This document shows positions 41,871 to 51,080 of a stretch of DNA of 64,000 nucleotides, one piece after another. Source of the DNA: Ruminiclostridium papyrosolvens DSM 2782. Lineage in GTDB: Bacteria; Bacillota; Clostridia; Acetivibrionales; DSM-1351. The notes below the pieces were generated by a model. That model did not search any database, was not told where the DNA came from, and saw only the letters and a list, made by a program, of their open reading frames with translations. Both the position numbers and the translations under genes were made by a program. Position 1 is the stretch's first letter. Each line of letters begins with the position of its first letter. The DNA lies in NCBI RefSeq assembly GCF_029318685.1, contig NZ_CP119677.1, positions 682,001 through 746,000 of the forward strand. The letters are read 5' to 3'.

Positions 41871-44021
41871 CTATACCAATCCAAACAGACGAACGACATT
41901 TGCTACAACAAAGCATACAATAATACCCGCTACTGTTGGTATAGCAAAAGATGCAAGTGTCCATTTCAGGCTTTGGGTTTCTTTTCTTATTGTCCACAAA
42001 GTTGTACCGCATGGGAAATGCATAAGCGAAAACAGCATTACGCAAATACCTGTAAGCCAAGTCCACCCATGCGCAACAAAAATCTGTTTTAAATCTGATA
42101 GTTGTTCTAATTCAGCCATTGAGCCGGATGCCATATAGCTCATTATAAGTATAGGTATAACTATTTCGTTTGCCGGTAGTCCAAGTACAAAAGCCATTAG
42201 TATATACCCGTCCATTCCCAAGAGCTTTCCAAAGGGATTAAGAAAATTGGCACCATGTGCCAGAAGACTTATATCTCCAATAGTAATATTAGCCATTATC
42301 CAGATAACCAATCCTGCTGGCGCGGCAACAGCAACAGCACGGCCAAGAACAAATAAGGTTCTATCAAAGACTGATCGAATTATAATACGTCCAACCTGTG
42401 GTTTCCTATATGGGGGCAGCTCCAGAGTAAAAGATGATGGAAGACCTTTTAGTATTGTTCTGGAAAGTATCTTTGATACAAGTAGTGTCATTGAGATACC
42501 AATTAAAACTATTCCGGTAAGAGCCAAAGTAGAAGCAACAGACCCAAAGGCACCTCCTACGGTTCCACCAACAAAAATAGTGCCAATAGCTATGAGCGTC
42601 GGAAAACGGCCATTGCATGGAACAAAAACATTAGTCAAAATTGCTATCATGCGCTCCCGAGGAGAATCAATAATTCTACATCCTATTACACCGGCAGCAT
42701 TACACCCAAACCCCATACACATAGATAGAGCCTGTTTACCGTGAGTACATGCTTTCTTGAAGAAGTTATCCATATTGAATGCAACTCTCGGAAGGTATCC
42801 TAAATCTTCCAAAAGGGTAAACAAAGGGAAAAATATAGCCATGGGAGGCAACATAACAGATACAACCCAAGCTAATGTACGGTACATTCCAAGTACCAGT
42901 ATTCCATGCAACCATACGGGTGAGCCTGCCCACATAAAGAATAATGTGAGTTTTTCCTCAATCCAAAAAAGAAAATCAGCAATTAAGCCTGATGGAACAT
43001 TTGCTCCTGCTATAGTAAGCCAAAAAATAACAGCTAGCAAACCTAACATTATTGGAATACCAAAAATTCTGGAAGTCAGAATGCTATCGATATTTCGGTC
43101 TGTTTGATTGTATTTCGTATTATCATAACTAACTGTTTTCCTGCTTATATCTTCAGCGGTGGTTACAATCTGAGAAACAATTTTATCCCTTAACTGGTTA
43201 GCTTCAATATCATTATCAACTAAATGTATTTTTGCTTTTATAAGAAGCTCCTGTAACTCTGTATTATCCATAAGGTTAAACCCAAGATACCTGTCCAGTG
43301 ATTTTAACAGGGTGGAGTCACCATCCATAAGCTTTAGAGCAGCCCAACGGCTGTTAATTTTTCCGTCAACTAGTTCCCCTATTTTTGGCTGGACGATATT
43401 TATTGCTTCTTCAACTACTGCATCATATTTAAACTGTATAGGATTACTGGATATATGATTGTCAGCTACCTTATATACCGCATCCATTAACTCATTAAGG
43501 CCTTTATTGCTACGGGCATTCGTAGGTATAACCGGTACACCCAGAAGCTTAGAAAGTTTACCATAATCAATTTTTATTTTCTTTCTGTTTGCTTCATCAA
43601 TTAAGTTTACACACACTACAACCTTGTCTGTAATCTCAAGAGTTTGCAGTACTAAATTCATATTCCTTTCCAGACAAGTGGCATCTGTTACGACAACCGT
43701 TGCATCAGGCATACCAAAGCATACGAAATCTCTTGCCACTTCTTCTTCAGCAGAATTAGCCATTAATGAATATGTACCGGGTATGTCTACCATTATAAAA
43801 GTTTTGTCTTTATGTATATATTTTCCTCGGGCATTTGAAACTGTCTTCCCCGGCCAGTTTCCCGTGTGCTGATTAAGCCCTGTTAAGCCGTTAAATACAG
43901 TACTTTTTCCTACATTAGGATTACCGGCTAGGGCAATTACCTTATCATCTGAATGTACTCGTTCAAAATTAAGTTCATTTACAAGTACACCTGTACCAGT
44001 TGATTGTTTTGTTAAACCCAT
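41871..44021 (-). CDS. feoB: Ferrous iron transport protein B
   Basis: A 716-residue inner-membrane Fe2+ transporter with an N-terminal GTPase. It shows G1 AGNPNVGKST, G3 DIPGTYSL and G4 NLIDE, then a helical GDI-like spacer, then a membrane domain with two Gate repeats (for instance FPLFTLLEDLGYLPRVAF and the later GLPANEIVIPILIM). The conserved Cys-containing segment CMGFGCNAAGV is present. Start ATG 44021 follows GGGGAGG. It lies 47 bp after feoA in the usual order. Confidence 0.96.
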   Translation of the reverse strand: MGLTKQSTGTGVLVNELNFERVHSDDKVIALAGNPNVGKSTVFNGLTGLNQHTGNWPGKTVSNARGKYIHKDKTFIMVDIPGTYSLMANSAEEEVARDFVCFGMPDATVVVTDATCLERNMNLVLQTLEITDKVVVCVNLIDEANRKKIKIDYGKLSKLLGVPVIPTNARSNKGLNELMDAVYKVADNHISSNPIQFKYDAVVEEAINIVQPKIGELVDGKINSRWAALKLMDGDSTLLKSLDRYLGFNLMDNTELQELLIKAKIHLVDNDIEANQLRDKIVSQIVTTAEDISRKTVSYDNTKYNQTDRNIDSILTSRIFGIPIMLGLLAVIFWLTIAGANVPSGLIADFLFWIEEKLTLFFMWAGSPVWLHGILVLGMYRTLAWVVSVMLPPMAIFFPLFTLLEDLGYLPRVAFNMDNFFKKACTHGKQALSMCMGFGCNAAGVIGCRIIDSPRERMIAILTNVFVPCNGRFPTLIAIGTIFVGGTVGGAFGSVASTLALTGIVLIGISMTLLVSKILSRTILKGLPSSFTLELPPYRKPQVGRIIIRSVFDRTLFVLGRAVAVAAPAGLVIWIMANITIGDISLLAHGANFLNPFGKLLGMDGYILMAFVLGLPANEIVIPILIMSYMASGSMAELEQLSDLKQIFVAHGWTWLTGICVMLFSLMHFPCGTTLWTIRKETQSLKWTLASFAIPTVAGIIVCFVVANVVRLFGLV

Positions 44022-44068
44022 AAAAACCTCCCCATTCCTATAGTTATTGGATTAAGTAATTTTCATGG

Positions 44069-44308
44069 TTATAAAGTTTCTACAATTATTTTGGATGCTT
44101 CTTCAGAGCGAAGGGCTATTATAGCGCCCCGAATGTCATATGCAATTGGATCTCCGGAAGGGCTTTTTTGGAGAGCCTCAACTTCTGTATCTGCAATAAG
44201 CCCTAAATCTAGCATTCTTCTTCTGGTGGGGCCATCAGACATAAGTGCTTTAACTTTCCCTTTCTTGCCTAAGGGTAAATAATTAAGTTGTATAAAATTA
44301 TCGCTCAT
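44069..44308 (-). CDS. feoA: Ferrous iron transport protein A
   Basis: A 79-residue SH3-like protein (LPLGKKGKVKALMSDGPTRRRMLDLGLIADTEVEALQKSP), the cytoplasmic partner of FeoB. ATG 44308 follows AGGAGG. It is first in the feoAB operon. Its upstream region holds no clear Fur box; an imperfect dyad GTTAACCCTTA/TAAGTTAGC at 44336-44358 is the only candidate operator. Confidence 0.93.
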   Translation of the reverse strand: MSDNFIQLNYLPLGKKGKVKALMSDGPTRRRMLDLGLIADTEVEALQKSPSGDPIAYDIRGAIIALRSEEASKIIVETL

Positions 44309-44514
44309 AAACCATTCCTCCTGTGATTTGATTATGTTAACCCTTAATTCTAAGTTAGCCGAGAGTAAAACTTTTTCCCTACACTAACATATGTAAAATA
44401 GAATTAAAGTGTTCCGCATATCTTAACAAATTTAAAAAAATTTGCCGTAGATACAATAAGGAGGTTGGGCGAAGGGACAAGAAAAAAAGAATGGAGTTGA
44501 TATTTTGACTTTCC

Positions 44515-45375
44515 TCAAATAATATTCTTAATGCCTTCACAGATTCTTTTTGCTACGATAGGATTGTTCATTGTATACAGATGTATTCCATCCACATCGT
44601 TTACCAACAAATCAATAACCTGACTGAGAGCATATGACATTCCTGCATCAAAAAGTGCTGTCGGTTCATTTTCATATCTGTTGATTATTTTTCTGAATCT
44701 GTTTGGAAGTGATGCTCCGCACAAATTTACTATTCTTTCTATTTGAGCTTTGTTGATAACAGGCATTATTCCGGCTGTTACTGGTACATTTATTCCTGCT
44801 ATTCTGCAATTTTCTATAAATGAATAGAAAAACTCATTTTCAAAGAATAATTGTGAAATAAGGAAATCAGAGCCTGCATCAACTTTTCCTTTTAAATGGC
44901 TTATTTCTGAAATTCTATTTTTGGATTCCGGGTGGCATTCAGGGTAACAAGCACCCGCTATACAGAAATTAGCCGACTTATTCAAATATCCGGTTAATTC
45001 GGAAGCATACTGAAAATCACTCTTTTCCAACACATTTGGATTTTTATCCCCTCGGAGAGCTAAAATGTTCTCAATACCATTTTCACTAAGTATAGAAATA
45101 AAGCTGTCAATCTCTTGTTTTGTATAGCCGGAACATGTAAGATGCACCAAGGTTTCTATACCATACTGATGCTTGATTTTCTTGGCAATTTCAATTGTCT
45201 TGTTGTTATTGGAGCTTCCGCCTGCGCCAAAAGTAACGCTTATAAAGTCTGGGCTTAGTTTGCTCAATATAGCAAGAGTCTCATCTATATCTTTTAGCTC
45301 AGAATCCCTTTTAGGGGGGAATATTTCGAATGACAACACAGGCTTCTTCTTTGCAAAAATTTCTTGTATTCTCAT
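44515..45375 (-). CDS. metF: Methylenetetrahydrofolate reductase
   Basis: A 286-residue FAD TIM-barrel enzyme reducing methylene-THF to methyl-THF for methionine synthesis or the Wood-Ljungdahl methyl branch. Signature parts are PVLSFEIFPPKRDSE at the N-terminus, FISVTFGAGGSS, LVHLTCSGYTKQEI, ENILALRGDKNPN, FLISQLFFENEFF and VTAGIMPVINKAQIERI. Start ATG 45375 follows AGGAGA. It is monocistronic; no S-box or other methionine riboswitch is apparent in the short upstream region. Confidence 0.95.
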   Translation of the reverse strand: MRIQEIFAKKKPVLSFEIFPPKRDSELKDIDETLAILSKLSPDFISVTFGAGGSSNNNKTIEIAKKIKHQYGIETLVHLTCSGYTKQEIDSFISILSENGIENILALRGDKNPNVLEKSDFQYASELTGYLNKSANFCIAGACYPECHPESKNRISEISHLKGKVDAGSDFLISQLFFENEFFYSFIENCRIAGINVPVTAGIMPVINKAQIERIVNLCGASLPNRFRKIINRYENEPTALFDAGMSYALSQVIDLLVNDVDGIHLYTMNNPIVAKRICEGIKNII

Positions 45376-45553
45376 AAATCAATCTCCTATTTGTACTTAT
45401 AAATATACTGCCATATAAAGATTATCAAGAATTTTTTTATTATGCTTAATTTATATAGTTATGAATTGTGTATGACTAATATAACTAATTAGTGCAATTT
45501 ATTTGATTATAACATAAATGTACAACACATAATATAGATACAGACAATTAATA

Positions 45554-46144
45554 TCAGGCAACTTTGCCTCTTTCAGAGCTGCTTTTATTTTTAATGTTTT
45601 CATAGAAATTGTCTGTTGCAGGATAACATCCCGGGCAGGCTTTTCTAATTTTCTCTAAAACGTAGTCACCATTTGCGGGATTATATAAATATTGAAACTG
45701 TTCCTTGATTATCTTGATATCAGCTACACCATGATGACTTGCACTTAGAACCGATTCCAGCATGTTTAAATAGCAAATTATTATCCATCGAAGTTCGGAA
45801 CTTTCCTCAACTGTCAATTTTCTTTCGTATTCTTTACTTACTTCCGGGTTCACTGACAATAGTTTTCTGATTTTTCTGCAAAGTTCCGTCTCATTTTCAT
45901 TAAAAACAATTTCTTCCTGATTAATGAGACTTCTTGCCTGTTTCTCATCAAATTTTTCCACATACTTTCTGGCAAGACTGGACTTCCGATTATTACTTAG
46001 GTTTGTACTCCACTGCATTACAAGCTCCAAGGCCTTTTCACGTCTTGAACGTTCATGGTCCTTTCTGATAGTGTACAATGCTGTTACGGCACTTATTATT
46101 ATTGCCGTAATACTTATCAATATTGTCATTACAGATATCCACAT
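45554..46144 (-). CDS. Membrane-anchored protein, DUF4760-like
   Basis: A 196-residue protein with one N-terminal membrane helix (WISVMTILISITAIIISAVTA), then a cytoplasmic helical domain starting LYTIRKDHERSRREKALELV and ending in a Cys-containing CPGCYPATDNFYEN tail. This is the architecture of DUF4760-type proteins of unknown role. ATG 46144 behind GTAGGAG is chosen over the open start at 46189. No operon partner. Confidence 0.6.
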   Translation of the reverse strand: MWISVMTILISITAIIISAVTALYTIRKDHERSRREKALELVMQWSTNLSNNRKSSLARKYVEKFDEKQARSLINQEEIVFNENETELCRKIRKLLSVNPEVSKEYERKLTVEESSELRWIIICYLNMLESVLSASHHGVADIKIIKEQFQYLYNPANGDYVLEKIRKACPGCYPATDNFYENIKNKSSSERGKVA

Positions 46145-46292
46145 ATGTAGTTCTCCTACTTTACCTTTTATCGAATACAGATTTGACAATATTATAACAC
46201 AGTTTGAAATTTATCCCAATAAAGTATTAAAGTTAAATTTATTATTAATTTTACTTGTATTATTTGATAAAATAATATCTGATTTAAAATAC

Positions 46293-46330
46293 AAGCCCCC
46301 AAGAAAGCAAATTAACTTTCTTGAAGGCTT
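46293..46330 (-). terminator. Terminator of the beta-helix protein gene
   Basis: Stem AAGCC...AAGAAAG (46293-46308) pairs with CTTTCTT...GGCTT (46317-46330) with a small internal mismatch. On the reverse strand it follows the stop at 46361 and is followed by a T-rich stretch. Confidence 0.6.
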
Positions 46331-46360
46331 AGTTATTTCAATATCGGCTATGTGTCTATA

Positions 46361-47413
46361 TTATTGAAAAGTAGTTCCTGTAAAATCAACATTTGGGAAA
46401 AGTTTAGGATCAAATGAGCTGTTATTTTTAAATTTACAGTTAGTGAATTTAATGCCATCAGATAAATTTACCGCTAAAACATCACTTGAAGTATTATCAG
46501 ATATCTCACATTTGTCGTATGTAATATTTGTTGAAGAGCTGATATCAATCAAACTAAAGTTCTCACACTTTCTGATTATACTATTGGTAAATGCGAAATT
46601 TTTGCAATTATATATAGTCATTGCTCCATATGTACACTCTTCAATGGTGGAGTCGGTAAGCTTTAAGTTCTCAGAATTATTAGCTATAATTCCATAGGTT
46701 CCGCATCCGTATAAAATGCTCTTTGATATATCTACATCCTTTGATGAATCAAAGTTAAATACACCTCCTACACACTCACCCTTTTCTATGGTATGTCCGG
46801 CTTTAATATTCTTTACAGATATTTTTCTGGAGTTTTTAAATGTCAGAACATTTGCGTATCTTGGCTCGACAACTAATTCAACGGGTTTATCCCCCAAACC
46901 TTCCAACGTAAGATTATTAATTCCATTGAGTATTAATTCGTTACCATCGTATACACTTTCCCAGTATATATTTGCATTTTTGGATTTTGGATTCAAGTCT
47001 GAAATATCATAAGTTCCCGGTTTCAACTTAATATGTTTATTAGGACCAAGTGCGTCAAACAGTTCAGTAACATTGGAAACCGTTACTTCTTTGGCTTTTG
47101 AATCAGGCTGTAATCCTATATAAACACTCTTTGATTTTCCATCCCAGCTAACATCTTTTCCAAGGGCCTTACTTATAGCTGCAACGGGTAAATATGTAAC
47201 TCCCTTTGAAATAAAAGGCTGAATATCTTTACCGTTAGTGTCCTTTGGTTGGAAAAGAGCTCCATCCACATAGATTTTAATGTTATCATAAATTACTGAC
47301 AGCTTACTTTCCACAGGTGCTGCAAAAACTGTTACACCTAATGTAAATGCTCCTATGATTACTGAAAATATTACTCCTGAAAAAAACCCTTTAAGCCTAT
47401 CTTTGTTTTTCAT
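46361..47413 (-). CDS. Secreted protein: copper-amine-oxidase-N-like domain plus right-handed beta-helix
   Basis: A 350-residue exported protein. The signal segment is FFSGVIFSVIIGAFTLGVTVFAAP. Next is a copper-amine-oxidase N-terminal-like domain (IKIYVDGALFQPKDTNG, GVTYLPVAAISKALGKDVSWD), a wall-associated module in Clostridia despite its name. From about residue 105 a parallel beta-helix runs to the end, with repeated rungs such as NLTLEGL, NLKLTDSTIEECTYGAMTIYNC and ITYDKCEISDNT. Such helices bind or cleave polysaccharides; no pectate-lyase catalytic motif is obvious. ATG 47413 behind GGAGGTG is chosen over the open start at 47464. Confidence 0.75.
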   Translation of the reverse strand: MKNKDRLKGFFSGVIFSVIIGAFTLGVTVFAAPVESKLSVIYDNIKIYVDGALFQPKDTNGKDIQPFISKGVTYLPVAAISKALGKDVSWDGKSKSVYIGLQPDSKAKEVTVSNVTELFDALGPNKHIKLKPGTYDISDLNPKSKNANIYWESVYDGNELILNGINNLTLEGLGDKPVELVVEPRYANVLTFKNSRKISVKNIKAGHTIEKGECVGGVFNFDSSKDVDISKSILYGCGTYGIIANNSENLKLTDSTIEECTYGAMTIYNCKNFAFTNSIIRKCENFSLIDISSSTNITYDKCEISDNTSSDVLAVNLSDGIKFTNCKFKNNSSFDPKLFPNVDFTGTTFQ

Positions 47414-47506
47414 GGTACACCTCCGTAATTTAATGTTTATATCCATTCTACCATATAATAGCAAATTGGGGTAATAATAAAACCGAGCATATGAGCTGAA
47501 CTTTTG

Positions 47507-50146
47507 CTAGAAAATTACTTTTCCTAACAAGAATGATTTATACAATGCCAAGTCCATAGCATCGACACTCCCGTCATTGTTTACATCAGCATTCTGAATT
47601 GTAGTGTCTCCGTTTAAAAGAGCTTTCTTAATCAATGCAAAGTCTATAGCATCTCTTTCTCCATCACCGTTGACATCTCCGAGAGTACCACCACAAATAA
47701 CTGGTGCTTGTTCATCAAGAAAAGCTGACATCCATGCCAGTGGAGCATTCCAATTTGTATATATTTCATTTGTTGACCAAGACTCGATATTATCCACAAA
47801 GCATTTTTCTGAAGCTATTTCACCCGGTTGCCAACCTAAGCTCTTAACCCATGGATCCTGTAAACTTGAGTTAGGCCCGCCTGACATACATCCGGCAGGA
47901 GGATGTGGGAAGGAGTTATCTGCCTGATATGCCCAAAAACAGTGATGTGGATTTTCAAGGGGGTTATCGCCATAACCTGTTACATAACTCTGAACATTGG
48001 GGTTACGTCCAAGTATATAGTCCATTGCTGTTATTGCACCGTTGATGTATTTTTTGTGTGTTGAAGCATAGCCACTGAATAAATAAGCATATGACATTAC
48101 AATTGCATTATTGACGACAAATGAATTTGATCCCCATGGGTATCCGATTAATGTATCAGATACTTGTTTTTCTTCTATAGGTACTCCATAGCCCTGAGTC
48201 TGTTCAATTGATATGAACTTGTCAGCAGCAGCTATGATATTAGCTTTGGCTTTAGCTACATCGGTTGCAGGCAGACCATTAGGAGCAAGAGCGAGAGTTA
48301 TTGTTCCCATGCCGGCAGTATTATCCCCGTCAAAACATCCTGTAGGTCCTATGAGTCCCATCTCCTCTCCGCCTGTCAATTCAGAAGGTTCCTGAAGATA
48401 GTGAGGCGAGCTCTTTATGTAATCAAGATATTTTTGAGAACCTGTAGTGACATAAAGCTCGCAAGCAGCCCAGTAGAAATCATCCTTAAGATAGTTTTCA
48501 CCATAAGCTCCAATAGCAGCGTAGCCATTCGAAGGAGCATATACGTCAGGATGTGCAACAGCTGAATTCCATGCGGTTTCGGAAGCAGATAAGCACTTAG
48601 CTGCGAAATGAGCATCATACTGCTTCCAGAGACGTGAACCCTGTGCTGCTATTGCAGCAAGATTCAAGGTAGCAGCTGTGGTTGGAGGTTGTAAGTAACG
48701 CTTCGTAGTATCCTGATCGGGACGTATAGCAAGGTCTTGCCAACGCACATCCCCGGCTTTGTGATGAACCATACCGGCCAGAGCATTTCCTGTTGGTACT
48801 TGCATGTTCAATAAGGCATTCAAATTATAACGAGCTTCATCAAGAATATCCGGGAAGCCATTTCCGCTTTCCGGAATGTTTAATGAACCGTCTTTAAACG
48901 GGGTAACTGAAGTGTCACCCAAGTAAAGTGCCCGTTCATATGAATTCATAAGAGTCCAGGTAGAGATACCTCCATTAACCACGTATTTGCCAAAGTCTCC
49001 TGCATCATACCAACCACCTGTTACATCCAGTTTGTAGTTTGCACTGTAATTTTTTGCTGGGTCCGGATACAGTACGTCAGGGTAATGTCCTGCGGGGCGA
49101 GTCCATTGTTCATCATCTGCGTATGGCATAGTTATTGGTATACCGCTTCTGTGATGATAAAAATATTTTATGGAGTCATATTTCATTTTGGAATATATAT
49201 CGTTACCAATATTAAAAGGCATACTTTCATTGTTAGCCGGATTAGTGGCAGTCTTAACCACAGGAACATCTGTTACTATCTTATAGCCTGTACCGGATGT
49301 TCTGTAATTTGAGAAATCAATAATATGAACATTGTCACCTGACGCATGGTCATATCCCTTAACAGTTGATTTCCCTGCAAAGACTACTGTACCTTTTTGA
49401 TTAACTAACTGCCAGTTGATGGGAGTTGCTGAGCTTGTCAATACTGTTGCAAGCTTAGCGAAATTCGGATAGAATCCTTCTTGATTTAAACGGACAACAT
49501 TTGTCGGCTCTGTTGCAGTCTTTGGATATCCTGTAAACTGTGGGTCCTTAATATACATGTCGTCAAAAGTAAATGTTAATGGCTTGAAAATACCGGTATA
49601 TTCGGAGGGAGCCATACTTCTATCAGGGGCAAGGTGAAAAGCAAATTCAACTTTACTCCTGTCTCCCTTTTTCTGAGTAAATGTCTGAGTTACAGTTGTT
49701 GGCTTATTTGCACTCAATTGCAGGAAATTCCACTGTTGATCCAGATTCCAGTACTCATCATAGGGAGTGCTTTGATCACCTATTTTAGGATAGATTAGAC
49801 AATCTCTATCAGCGGTTACAGTGAACTGTACAGTGTAAGTATGCCCCTGTATCAATGTGAGTCCTCTGTGAAGGAGCTGAACATCCCATCTTTCCCCGGT
49901 TGCTGCATTACCAATCTTTGAAAGTGTTATTTTTAACTTACCGTCTTCTGTAATTTTGTAATCAGCTGTTGCAGGGTAAGCTTCAACTACACGCCAAGGA
50001 AAGCTTATTCCGTTGTCAAAGGTGTGATTTTTAATCAAGTCTCCTGCACCTTCATACTCGAATGAATACACTGGTGCTGCAATTGTAGGTAGGATAAGCA
50101 CTATTGCCATAAGCATACAAATTTTCCTTACTAACCTTTTTTTCAT
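47507..50146 (-). CDS. Cellulosomal GH9 cellulase (CBM4-like/Ig/GH9/dockerin)
   Basis: An 879-residue secreted cellulase. After the signal peptide comes a CBM4/9-like domain (about 30-185), an Ig-like domain (about 205-290), the GH9 (alpha/alpha)6 barrel (about 310-805) and a type I dockerin. The GH9 Asp pair is in GGWYDAGDFGKY, and the acid Glu is in WSTNEIYTNWNAPLAW. HHCFWAY and HPPAGCMSGGPN are also family landmarks. The dockerin repeats are DVNGDGERDAIDFALIKKAL and DVNNDGSVDAMDLALYKSFL, with Ala-Ile and Ala-Met at the cohesin-contact positions. The layout matches the Cel9E/CbhA group of processive cellulases. ATG 50146 follows GGAGG. It is a solitary gene, not in a cip-cel cluster. Confidence 0.95.
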   Translation of the reverse strand: MKKRLVRKICMLMAIVLILPTIAAPVYSFEYEGAGDLIKNHTFDNGISFPWRVVEAYPATADYKITEDGKLKITLSKIGNAATGERWDVQLLHRGLTLIQGHTYTVQFTVTADRDCLIYPKIGDQSTPYDEYWNLDQQWNFLQLSANKPTTVTQTFTQKKGDRSKVEFAFHLAPDRSMAPSEYTGIFKPLTFTFDDMYIKDPQFTGYPKTATEPTNVVRLNQEGFYPNFAKLATVLTSSATPINWQLVNQKGTVVFAGKSTVKGYDHASGDNVHIIDFSNYRTSGTGYKIVTDVPVVKTATNPANNESMPFNIGNDIYSKMKYDSIKYFYHHRSGIPITMPYADDEQWTRPAGHYPDVLYPDPAKNYSANYKLDVTGGWYDAGDFGKYVVNGGISTWTLMNSYERALYLGDTSVTPFKDGSLNIPESGNGFPDILDEARYNLNALLNMQVPTGNALAGMVHHKAGDVRWQDLAIRPDQDTTKRYLQPPTTAATLNLAAIAAQGSRLWKQYDAHFAAKCLSASETAWNSAVAHPDVYAPSNGYAAIGAYGENYLKDDFYWAACELYVTTGSQKYLDYIKSSPHYLQEPSELTGGEEMGLIGPTGCFDGDNTAGMGTITLALAPNGLPATDVAKAKANIIAAADKFISIEQTQGYGVPIEEKQVSDTLIGYPWGSNSFVVNNAIVMSYAYLFSGYASTHKKYINGAITAMDYILGRNPNVQSYVTGYGDNPLENPHHCFWAYQADNSFPHPPAGCMSGGPNSSLQDPWVKSLGWQPGEIASEKCFVDNIESWSTNEIYTNWNAPLAWMSAFLDEQAPVICGGTLGDVNGDGERDAIDFALIKKALLNGDTTIQNADVNNDGSVDAMDLALYKSFLLGKVIF

Positions 50147-50953
50147 ATTTACCTCCAAGTTAAAAAATTTATTTTTTAAGCACATTAAACAAAAACTTGC
50201 TTCATGTAAGCATTAAAAAAGCTAGCATAAATATGTTTTTGGTATTCAAAAACAGGCCACTGGAAAAATTGGTTTTAAATATTAGGAGTATAAGTTAAAT
50301 CAGGATTTTATGTAGCAACTATTGACCATCCTTTAGTGGTGACGGTTCTTAATTATAATAACATTTTACCATAATTGTTGCATTTATAGTAAAAATTGTA
50401 ATTTGGTATTATCTTTAAACGAGTATTTTCTCTAGTTCACTGTTAAACTATTTTGAAAAGATTATTATCAAAAAATATCACAGTAAATTAATAAAAAAAT
50501 AGTTGATAACTGGTAAAATGGGGAATATAATCAATAATATAAATAAAACTGGAAATATGTTATTGTAAGTTAGGGTATGCTGTTGATACCCTTGTTTTTA
50601 CGCTTATGAACGTTACCTGAGATACAAGGGATATCCCAAAACTGTTGCAATTAACGCAGCTATTGAGATAGCAAGAATAATTACAAGTTCTGTTTATAAA
50701 TACATACTGTTGCATCGTATTTTATCTGTCTGCGGTACATACTAAGCAAATACTGCATATCTATAGAAAATCTTTTGACTTGAAGGACATTACCGAGGTT
50801 AATTCCTTCTAAGGAAAGCCAATCCCTCCTCATGTATTACTGAACCATAAGGGCTATTTTTTCTTGAGTAATGAGTTACATTACTCACAATTTGACGTAA
50901 CAAAAAAAGAATAAAGTTGTTACAGGATGAGTTAAGTCGGACGTGAGACTCCA
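50147..50953. other. Long intergenic region upstream of the cellulase and the chorismatase-like gene
   Basis: About 800 bp. An open stretch near 50610-50745 (reading YPKTVAINAAIEIAR) faintly recalls NusB, but it has no start or full domain. The rest is AT-rich without clear promoters. The cellulase regulatory sites should lie here; I cannot point to a convincing operator. Confidence 0.4.
50865..50887. other. Perfect 9-bp hairpin
   Basis: TGAGTAATG (50865-50873) pairs with CATTACTCA (50879-50887) across a 5-nt loop, about 190 bp before the chorismatase-like gene. There is no T tract after it, so it is a possible operator or mRNA leader structure rather than a terminator. Confidence 0.4.
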
Positions 50954-51064
50954 ATGAGTTTTACTGAGGAAAGAGCTGCATTGTATCAGGAAATGCGCAG
51001 AAAAGGTTTGGGATATACGACAGTAAAGCAGAACCGTGTATTTAAACTGCCTGAGCTAATATAA
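50954..51064 (+). CDS. Possible 36-residue small ORF
   Basis: ATG 50954 to TAA 51064 encodes a charged peptide (MSFTEERAALYQEMRRKG then LGYTTVKQNRVFKLPELI) ending 16 bp before the chorismatase-like gene. No ribosome site is evident. It may be a leader peptide, a gene remnant or chance. Confidence 0.2.
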   Translation: MSFTEERAALYQEMRRKGLGYTTVKQNRVFKLPELI

Positions 51065-51080
51065 TTATTAGGAGGAAAAT

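Noticed and set aside
42247-42744. Forward frame of 165 codons within feoB
   Set aside because: Antisense to the membrane domain of FeoB; no ribosome site or family.
44309-44400. Fur box upstream of feoA
   Set aside because: No GATAATGATTATC-type match; only a weak imperfect dyad at 44336-44358.
50610-50745. NusB gene remnant
   Set aside because: Only about 15 residues are suggestive; no start, no flanking conserved segments.
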